NCBI GenBank assembly: GCA_964488555.1
Contig: CAZAUF010000001.1
Span: 1-64,000, forward strand
Reading direction: 5' to 3'
DNA from: UBA2112 sp964488555
GTDB taxonomy: Bacteria > Patescibacteriota > Saccharimonadia > Saccharimonadales > Saccharimonadaceae
DNA length: 64,000 bases
This document shows positions 59,504 through 64,000 of this stretch, piece by piece. Numbering within the stretch: position 1 is the stretch's first letter; every line of letters begins with the position of its first letter. The notes beneath the pieces were generated by a model. That model saw nothing but the letters and a program-made list of their open reading frames with translations. It did no database searches and was not told where the DNA came from. The translations under genes and the position numbers were made by a program.

Positions 59504-60352
59504 ATGTCCAAACGAATTATCATTATAATCACGTCTGTCATCGTGGTCTTGGCGGCGGCAGGCTACTTTGCCGTGTTGCCACAGGTTCAAGCAGATAACT
59601 ACATCTCTGCTGCCAAAACGAGTCACGCATCTTTGCGCACCGAGGCAGACAAGCTAAAAGACCTGTTTGAGCTGGACCTGTTTACTGAGATCAATCAAAA
59701 GGCTGCTGAAGTGCAAGTGGACGTCAAGAATGCCAAAGAAGTGCTTAGTGCGGTCAAAGACAAACTTGCTGCAGAGTCTGACTCGCTCACTGCATTTCAC
59801 GAATACCCGCTACTGAGCTGGCACCCTACCTACAAAGATGGCATTGATCTCTATAACGCAGAGAAAATATACGTTGATAAAGTAAACCTGGCCGTGAAAG
59901 AGTTTGATGCAGTCATCGAGTACTTTGAAGACTCAGCGGATATACATACGAAAATCGAAGCTGGCTCCGAAACACTCAACTCTATGGCGACTATGTCATC
60001 TATAGAAGAAATTGTCGACGCCATGGAAGAGGCTCTCAAGACCGGGCGCGAAGGTTTGGACGATCTGGCGAAATTGACTCCGCCTGCACCACTCAAGGAG
60101 TATCATGATCAGATGCTTGACTATAACGAAAAGGGCTTAGTACTTGTAGAGAGGTTTGTGGCGGCACTTGAGGCAAATGATGCTGAAAAAGTAAATTCGG
60201 TGGCCGTACAAATCTCTAAATTGTCCGATGAAGGAGATGCCAAGGCCAAAGAGCTACAAAAAGAACTTACTGAAGAATCTGTTCTGCGTAAATACCTCAA
60301 TCAAGCAGCAGATGCCAATAAGCAAGTCACAGAGATTTTGGGCAAATCATAA
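59504..60352 (+). CDS. Membrane-anchored coiled-coil protein
   Basis: This 282-residue protein has an N-terminal signal anchor (IIIIITSVIVVLAAAGYFAV) and then an almost entirely helical extracytoplasmic part, rich in Ala, Lys, Glu and Asp (EVQVDVKNAKEVLSAVKDKL). It is built like envelope adaptor or spectrin-like proteins. AAAGGAA precedes the ATG. Single gene with a terminator. Function unknown. Confidence 0.75.
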   Translation: MSKRIIIIITSVIVVLAAAGYFAVLPQVQADNYISAAKTSHASLRTEADKLKDLFELDLFTEINQKAAEVQVDVKNAKEVLSAVKDKLAAESDSLTAFHEYPLLSWHPTYKDGIDLYNAEKIYVDKVNLAVKEFDAVIEYFEDSADIHTKIEAGSETLNSMATMSSIEEIVDAMEEALKTGREGLDDLAKLTPPAPLKEYHDQMLDYNEKGLVLVERFVAALEANDAEKVNSVAVQISKLSDEGDAKAKELQKELTEESVLRKYLNQAADANKQVTEILGKS

Positions 60353-60365
60353 TTTGGTGAATACA

Positions 60366-60393
60366 AAAATAGAGTCCATTTGGACTCTATTTT
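60366..60393 (+). terminator. Intrinsic terminator
   Basis: A 13-bp stem AAAATAGAGTCCA / TGGACTCTATTTT with a 2-base spacer lies 13 bases after the coiled-coil protein gene. The run of T on the right arm makes it an effective terminator. Confidence 0.85.
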
Positions 60394-60395
60394 CT

Positions 60396-60580
60396 TGGCT
60401 GGGATGGAGTTTCAATGAGCTGCTCATGGCTGGGATGGAGGGATTCGGTCACGTTCCGCGACCCCAGAATTTCGCGATTGCGAGCATAGCTCGCATCGGA
60501 AAGTTCTCTTGCGGACTGCCACTGGCAGTCCTCACCCCCTCATGCCACTCGGGGATTCGAATCCCTCGCAAGCATGACAA
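60396..60580 (-). repeat. tRNA-Gln 3' fragments flanking a hairpin element
   Basis: The tRNA-Gln 3' end (complement TGGCTGGGATGGAG) recurs at 60396-60409 and, longer (21 identical bases up to the T-arm), at 60427-60447. A 104-base segment, 60448-60551, is bounded by an 8-base direct repeat GGGATTCG (60440-60447 and 60552-60559). Inside are palindromes GGACTGCC/GGCAGTCC, GCGAGC/GCTCGC and GGTCACG/CGCGACC. It resembles a small non-autonomous insertion, or debris of integrations, at the tRNA end. Confidence 0.65.
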
Positions 60581-60583
60581 AGT

Positions 60584-60616
60584 AAAAAGCTCCAGACCTA
60601 GGGTCTAGAGCTCTTT
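60584..60616 (-). terminator. Terminator of tRNA-Gln
   Basis: On the minus strand AAAGAGCTCTAGACC pairs with GGTCTGGAGCTTTTT, starting four bases after the tRNA CCA and ending in a T run. Confidence 0.85.
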
Positions 60617-60619
60617 ACC

Positions 60620-60694
60620 TGGCTGGGATGGAGGGATTCGAACCCCCGAATGCCAGGACCAAAACCTGGTGCCTTACCGCTTGGCGACATCCCA
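60620..60694 (-). tRNA. tRNA-Gln (TTG)
   Basis: A 7-bp acceptor stem TGGGATG / CATCCCA, discriminator G and encoded CCA. The anticodon stem CCAGG/CCTGG carries loop TTTTGGT, giving anticodon TTG. T-arm with GGGGGTTCGAATCCC. Followed by a strong terminator. Copies of its 3' end lie downstream at 60396-60447. Confidence 0.95.
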
Positions 60695-60736
60695 AAATAC
60701 TTCGTTAGTATACCATGATTAACCTTAGTGATAAAG

Positions 60737-61531
60737 TCAGGACTCTTCCGCGTGTATGATATTTTTCCAGATACGTCCTGTGCGTGTGGCTACAATGTCT
60801 GTCGCACCGAGTACGTCGAGTGAGGCGTATCGATCAGGACCACTGGATGCGGGACGTGTCTCTACTGCTTCTTGCACCGCTTCGTAGTAGTATGGTTGCG
60901 GATATTTTTTGGCTCTACGACGCTTTGCACGCTTGAGCTCCTCGTGTTCGATGATTGCTACGCGCTCTTCGTGCTCCTGCGCTGCATACCATACAGCACC
61001 GACATCTAAGCTAGGGTCTGCACCCTCAAGAGCTAAGTGACTAAGTACATATGTGCCTATGACGAGAGAATACTTATGATCCATACTGCGCTCGAGTAGT
61101 TGCCTTGCCTCATCGGGCGCGGCAGCTGTCAGAATCTGCAACGCTTTGGCAGCCTCTGATCGTTTCGCTGCTTTGTCGAGCTTCATTTCTCTGTTTTGCT
61201 CATCAATAACTTTGAATGGAGAAAGGTTTCCTGACGGAAACTCGATAATACGCCATCGCAGTTTTGGTTGACTATCAGGATCGCTATTCTCGTGATAGTC
61301 CAGGGAGTAAGTTGTCTGGTAGCCCTCGACCCATGGATTAGAATCTTTGCGGCAATGCAACTTATAGTATTGCGCTTGGTCAGTCCATGTCAGTTCCGCT
61401 GTGTTTTTGGTACGCGTCACTTCGTTGGCGTGGCGAATAAAAACCTGCTTGGCAAGCTCCTTGAATCTCCATTCGGGCAGAACTGCTTCATAAACTGGCG
61501 ACTGCTCTGGCTCTTTGTCGTGATTACGCAT
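60737..61531 (-). CDS. Hypothetical soluble protein
   Basis: This 264-residue protein has no membrane segment. The first half alternates strands (WTDQAQYYKLHCRKDSN, RWRIIEFPSG). The second half is helical, with a very basic stretch ELKRAKRRRAKKYPQPYYYE followed by Ala/Glu-rich sequence. A GGGGGATG site precedes the ATG. No family is recognised; the basic patch may bind nucleic acid. Confidence 0.65.
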   Translation of the reverse strand: MRNHDKEPEQSPVYEAVLPEWRFKELAKQVFIRHANEVTRTKNTAELTWTDQAQYYKLHCRKDSNPWVEGYQTTYSLDYHENSDPDSQPKLRWRIIEFPSGNLSPFKVIDEQNREMKLDKAAKRSEAAKALQILTAAAPDEARQLLERSMDHKYSLVIGTYVLSHLALEGADPSLDVGAVWYAAQEHEERVAIIEHEELKRAKRRRAKKYPQPYYYEAVQEAVETRPASSGPDRYASLDVLGATDIVATRTGRIWKNIIHAEES

Positions 61532-61605
61532 GCATCCCCCTGGCTTTGCTTATCAATATAGTCTTTGTGACAACCATAAGCAAGTATAAAGTGTCTGAGT
61601 ATGTA

Positions 61606-61631
61606 ACAACCCCGCGGGGAGGCGGGGTTGT
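61606..61631 (-). terminator. Terminator-like hairpin after greA
   Basis: A perfect 10-bp stem ACAACCCCGC / GCGGGGTTGT with a 6-base loop on the minus strand, followed by TACATACTC. The GC stem is strong but the T tract is weak. Confidence 0.75.
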
Positions 61632-61665
61632 CTATGGGGGAGTGGAGTTTTTTAAAAAATTACGG

Positions 61666-62139
61666 CTAGGATATACGAGTGAGATGGAATGTAGTCTTCA
61701 TGCGACCGGCACTCCAGTTGATGGTGTCAGAGATCGTCTTGCCGAGCAAGCTCTGACCGAGCGGACTCTTCGCACTGATGCGTCCGTCACTGGGATCGGC
61801 CTCAATGGAGTCGACGATCGTGTAGACGACCTTACGGCCGTTGCCTGTGATCATCTCGACAACCGAGCCGATGTTTACATAACGGGAATTGGTTTTCGGA
61901 TATGGTTGGGCTTTTGCGAGCAGGTCTTGCTTGGTACTCAGTTCGGTATCGATGGCATCTAGTTGGGCGAGTTTTTCGATACGCGCTAGACGTTCGTCGT
62001 GATTGTCAATTTTGTCTTGTTCGTGCAGGTCCATAATGACTTGGTGGCGATCACGCTCGAGCTGCTCAATAGCTTTCTTCAGCTCCTTCATGCCTTTCTT
62101 GCTTAAGTAAATTGCTTCGGTTGTCATAGTTGTGTTCAT
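61666..62139 (-). CDS. greA: Transcription elongation factor GreA
   Basis: This 157-residue protein rescues backtracked RNA polymerase. The N-terminal coiled coil includes YLSKKGMKELKKAIEQLERD and, near the tip, the acidic DNHDERLARIEKL. The C-terminal FKBP-like domain has GSVVEM, DSIEADPSDGRISAKSPLGQ and SLLGKTISD. Length is standard. AAAGGAGGGTG precedes the start. Two close ATGs (MNTTM) are possible. Confidence 0.93.
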   Translation of the reverse strand: MNTTMTTEAIYLSKKGMKELKKAIEQLERDRHQVIMDLHEQDKIDNHDERLARIEKLAQLDAIDTELSTKQDLLAKAQPYPKTNSRYVNIGSVVEMITGNGRKVVYTIVDSIEADPSDGRISAKSPLGQSLLGKTISDTINWSAGRMKTTFHLTRIS

Positions 62140-62240
62140 GTGTTTTCACCCTCCTTTATGCGAATGAATTACGTTTTCCAGTATGCCGGATTATCCTGAG
62201 AAAACAGTGAGATATCTCACATTTGCAGATTTTTTCAAAC

Positions 62241-63239
62241 CTACCTCTTAGCGAGAGGAAGTATGAAGGTGAATGTAGTGTCCTTTCCCCGAGCACTGCT
62301 GACGGATAACTCACCTTTGTGTAGTGCGACAATTTCTTTTGCGAGCGCGAGACCCAGCCCTGCGCCACCATCATTGCGAGCTTCATTGACGCGATAGAAG
62401 CGATCGAAGACGTGCGGCAAATCTTCGACAGCAATCCCCTGCCCTTTGTTGGTGATAGCAAATGCTGCGTTGCGCCCGTGTATTGAAAGTCTCGCCGTTA
62501 TCTTGGTGCTTTTTGCACTATATTTGAGAGCGTTATCCACGAGAATGGTGACAAGCTCTTCGATGCTCGTTTGATTGCCTTTTACCACTGTAGGTTCGAT
62601 AGGCGTATGGAGTACGATACGGCTAGCGTTCTTGTCATAACGCTGCACGACCTCCTCGACGACAGTATTCAGATCTATCGGTCCGAGCTCTAAACTGGTG
62701 TAATCCATTTTTGATAGCTGGAGCAGTGTTTGCGATAGCGATGTCAGCTTATCTACTTCTTCCAGGTTGCTTTTGAGCAAGTCACGCATATCGGCTTTGG
62801 ACAGTTTCGGATCGTTGATCGCCACTTCCAACTCGCTTTTCATGGCAGCAAGCGGTGTGCGCAGCTCATGGCTGGCATCGCTGGTAAACCGTGCCTGAGA
62901 CTCATGCGACTCCTCAAGTTGACGTAATGTTCGGCGTGCAAGCAGATAACTAAGCGCGCCACCGCCACAAAGAATGAGCAGATTCACGTATATGAGCGTG
63001 ATCATAATATTGCGGTCGCTCACTGCACGTTGGTCGTTGCGATATGCAAGGAACTGTTGATCCCCTGGCTTGCTGAAAAAGCTGAAAATCGGTTGCTCGA
63101 ACTGACTTTGGAATGCTGTCAGTCGATCGCTAATCTCTGTCGTTGCTACCTGATAGATAGTGACACTAAACAAGATACTGATGCTCATCAGAATGAGCAG
63201 ATACCATCCGGTGAGTCGTAAGACTGCTGAGTGAAACAT
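62241..63239 (-). CDS. Sensor histidine kinase (OmpR-type system)
   Basis: This 332-residue kinase has two membrane helices near residues 10-30 and 78-100 enclosing a 45-residue outside sensor region. The H-box is DASHELRTPLAAM (His124), the N-box ILVDNALKYS, with NKGQGIAVEDLPHVFDRFYR and GAGLGLALAKEI. It has its own TATAAC box six bases before the ATG and lies 28 bases after the regulator gene, so both leaderless and read-through transcripts are plausible. Confidence 0.9.
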   Translation of the reverse strand: MFHSAVLRLTGWYLLILMSISILFSVTIYQVATTEISDRLTAFQSQFEQPIFSFFSKPGDQQFLAYRNDQRAVSDRNIMITLIYVNLLILCGGGALSYLLARRTLRQLEESHESQARFTSDASHELRTPLAAMKSELEVAINDPKLSKADMRDLLKSNLEEVDKLTSLSQTLLQLSKMDYTSLELGPIDLNTVVEEVVQRYDKNASRIVLHTPIEPTVVKGNQTSIEELVTILVDNALKYSAKSTKITARLSIHGRNAAFAITNKGQGIAVEDLPHVFDRFYRVNEARNDGGAGLGLALAKEIVALHKGELSVSSARGKDTTFTFILPLAKR

Positions 63240-63267
63240 ATGCTAGTTATACGACCGCAGGCTGAGA

Positions 63268-63939
63268 TTAGGCTTCAATCTTGTAGCCAAAGCCGCGAAC
63301 GGTCTTGATGAGTTGCTTATCGAACGGCTCGTCAACCTTGGCGCGCAGGTATTTGATGTAAACTTCCACGGTGTTGAGTAAAATGTCTGCATCATAATCC
63401 CATACATGGGCGACGATAGTTTCTTTGCTGGAGGGTCGGCCTTGATTGCGCAAAAGGAACTCAAGCAATGCAAACTCTTTGCTGGTCAGATGAATTTCTT
63501 TGCCGCCTCGTGTTACGCGAAACGTCACTGTGTCGAGCTCCAAGTCGTCGGCTTTCAGAACGACACCCTTCTGTTCGGCTGGACGACGAAGCAGGGCGCG
63601 TACGCGCGCCAGCAACTCTGCGAGCGCGAATGGCTTTACGAGATAGTCATCGGCACCACTATCAAGTCCTTTCGTCTTGTCAGCGGTCGTCCCCAGTGCG
63701 GTCAGCAGAAGGACAGGCGTATGAATTTTTGCCTCGCGCATGGCTTTTATGATGCCCAAACCATCGTATTCTCCTGGGAGCATACGATCTATGATGGTGA
63801 GATCGTATGGTTCTGTTGTTGCCATAGCGTGGCCGTCATCACCATCGTATGCGACGTCAACGGCATAGTTCTCCTGCTCAAGTGCTCGTGCGACCGCTCG
63901 TGCGATCTTGTGCTCATCTTCGACTACAAGTATCCTCAT
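63268..63939 (-). CDS. OmpR/PhoB-family response regulator
   Basis: This 223-residue regulator has a receiver domain (ILVVEDEHKIARAV, phospho-acceptor Asp51 in LTIIDRMLPG, LLLTALG, YLVKPFALAELLAR) and a winged-helix DNA-binding domain (TSKEFALLEFLLRNQGRP, VEVYIKYLRAKVD, IKTVRGFGYKIE). The target genes are unknown. A TATAAT box (63946-63951) lies six bases before the ATG, a leaderless start. It is the first gene of the pair with the kinase. Confidence 0.93.
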   Translation of the reverse strand: MRILVVEDEHKIARAVARALEQENYAVDVAYDGDDGHAMATTEPYDLTIIDRMLPGEYDGLGIIKAMREAKIHTPVLLLTALGTTADKTKGLDSGADDYLVKPFALAELLARVRALLRRPAEQKGVVLKADDLELDTVTFRVTRGGKEIHLTSKEFALLEFLLRNQGRPSSKETIVAHVWDYDADILLNTVEVYIKYLRAKVDEPFDKQLIKTVRGFGYKIEA

Positions 63940-64000
63940 ACTCTTATTATACTCCCTTTTCCTGATGGAAATCTTAATCTCAGTTTGTTTGCAGCGATGG

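Overview
The window looks like a chromosome segment of a Candidatus Saccharibacteria (TM7) organism or a close Patescibacteria/CPR relative. The evidence is gene style rather than a marker: dense, short genes; many lineage-specific small membrane proteins; almost no biosynthesis genes; an F-type ATP synthase; two-component systems, a sortase and secreted proteins; and PE-PPE-like and Pup-ligase-like genes otherwise typical of Actinobacteria, the usual hosts of these episymbionts. UGA acts as a normal stop in most genes, which argues against the UGA-glycine CPR lineages. No rRNA is present and the phylum assignment is an inference.

Layout. 1-5.3 kb: a small secreted Cys-rich protein, a DUF3048 protein, a histidine kinase and a receiver protein, then gltX. 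5.3-9.7 kb: a nonsense-interrupted small gene, membrane-anchored proteins (one with a PEGA domain) and a sortase. 9.8-16.5 kb: tRNA-Leu, an NnrD-like kinase fold, a P-loop kinase, exonuclease III, smpB and pyrH diverging from one tiny promoter, and a membrane-anchored hydrolase. 16.6-21.4 kb: a lipid/glycan block with a CDP-alcohol phosphotransferase relative, two GT4 glycosyltransferases, a duplicated glycosyltransferase fragment and an alpha/beta hydrolase. 21.5-26.3 kb: an orphan purF, a Dop/PafA-like ligase, a glutaredoxin and an HExxH metalloprotein. 26.4-33.5 kb: a complete atp operon with one extra small gene between atpA and atpG. 33.6-36.4 kb: a three-gene secreted/membrane cassette and a dus gene. 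36.4-37 kb: a short unit with a tRNA-like element and a 48-codon gene. 37-44 kb: a large UvrD/RecB-type helicase-nuclease, hydrolases and an RNA uracil methyltransferase. 44-49.3 kb: three tandem PE-PPE-like secreted hydrolases. 49.3-59.4 kb: glycogen branching enzyme, a decayed repeat/tail-like region, 6-phosphogluconate dehydrogenase, an M13 peptidase and a GH63-like glycosidase. 59.5-64 kb: a coiled-coil membrane protein, tRNA-Gln with duplicated 3' fragments, greA and an OmpR-type two-component system.

Three themes stand out. (1) Short palindromic elements sit in frame inside housekeeping genes. One family of about 145 bp occurs in both gltX and dus with a 44/46-base identical core, and a different hairpin insertion lies in the RNA methyltransferase. 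This resembles the coding palindromic elements known from Rickettsia. (2) Many genes have a -10 box 6-10 bases before the start codon and no Shine-Dalgarno sequence, which implies leaderless or near-leaderless mRNAs. The PE-PPE-like genes differ, having TTGACA/17-bp-spacer promoters. (3) Several genes suggest a surface or host-facing lifestyle, including PE-PPE hydrolases with Pro-rich tails, a sortase, an M13 peptidase and small secreted proteins. All assignments come from reading the sequence alone; no database search was run.
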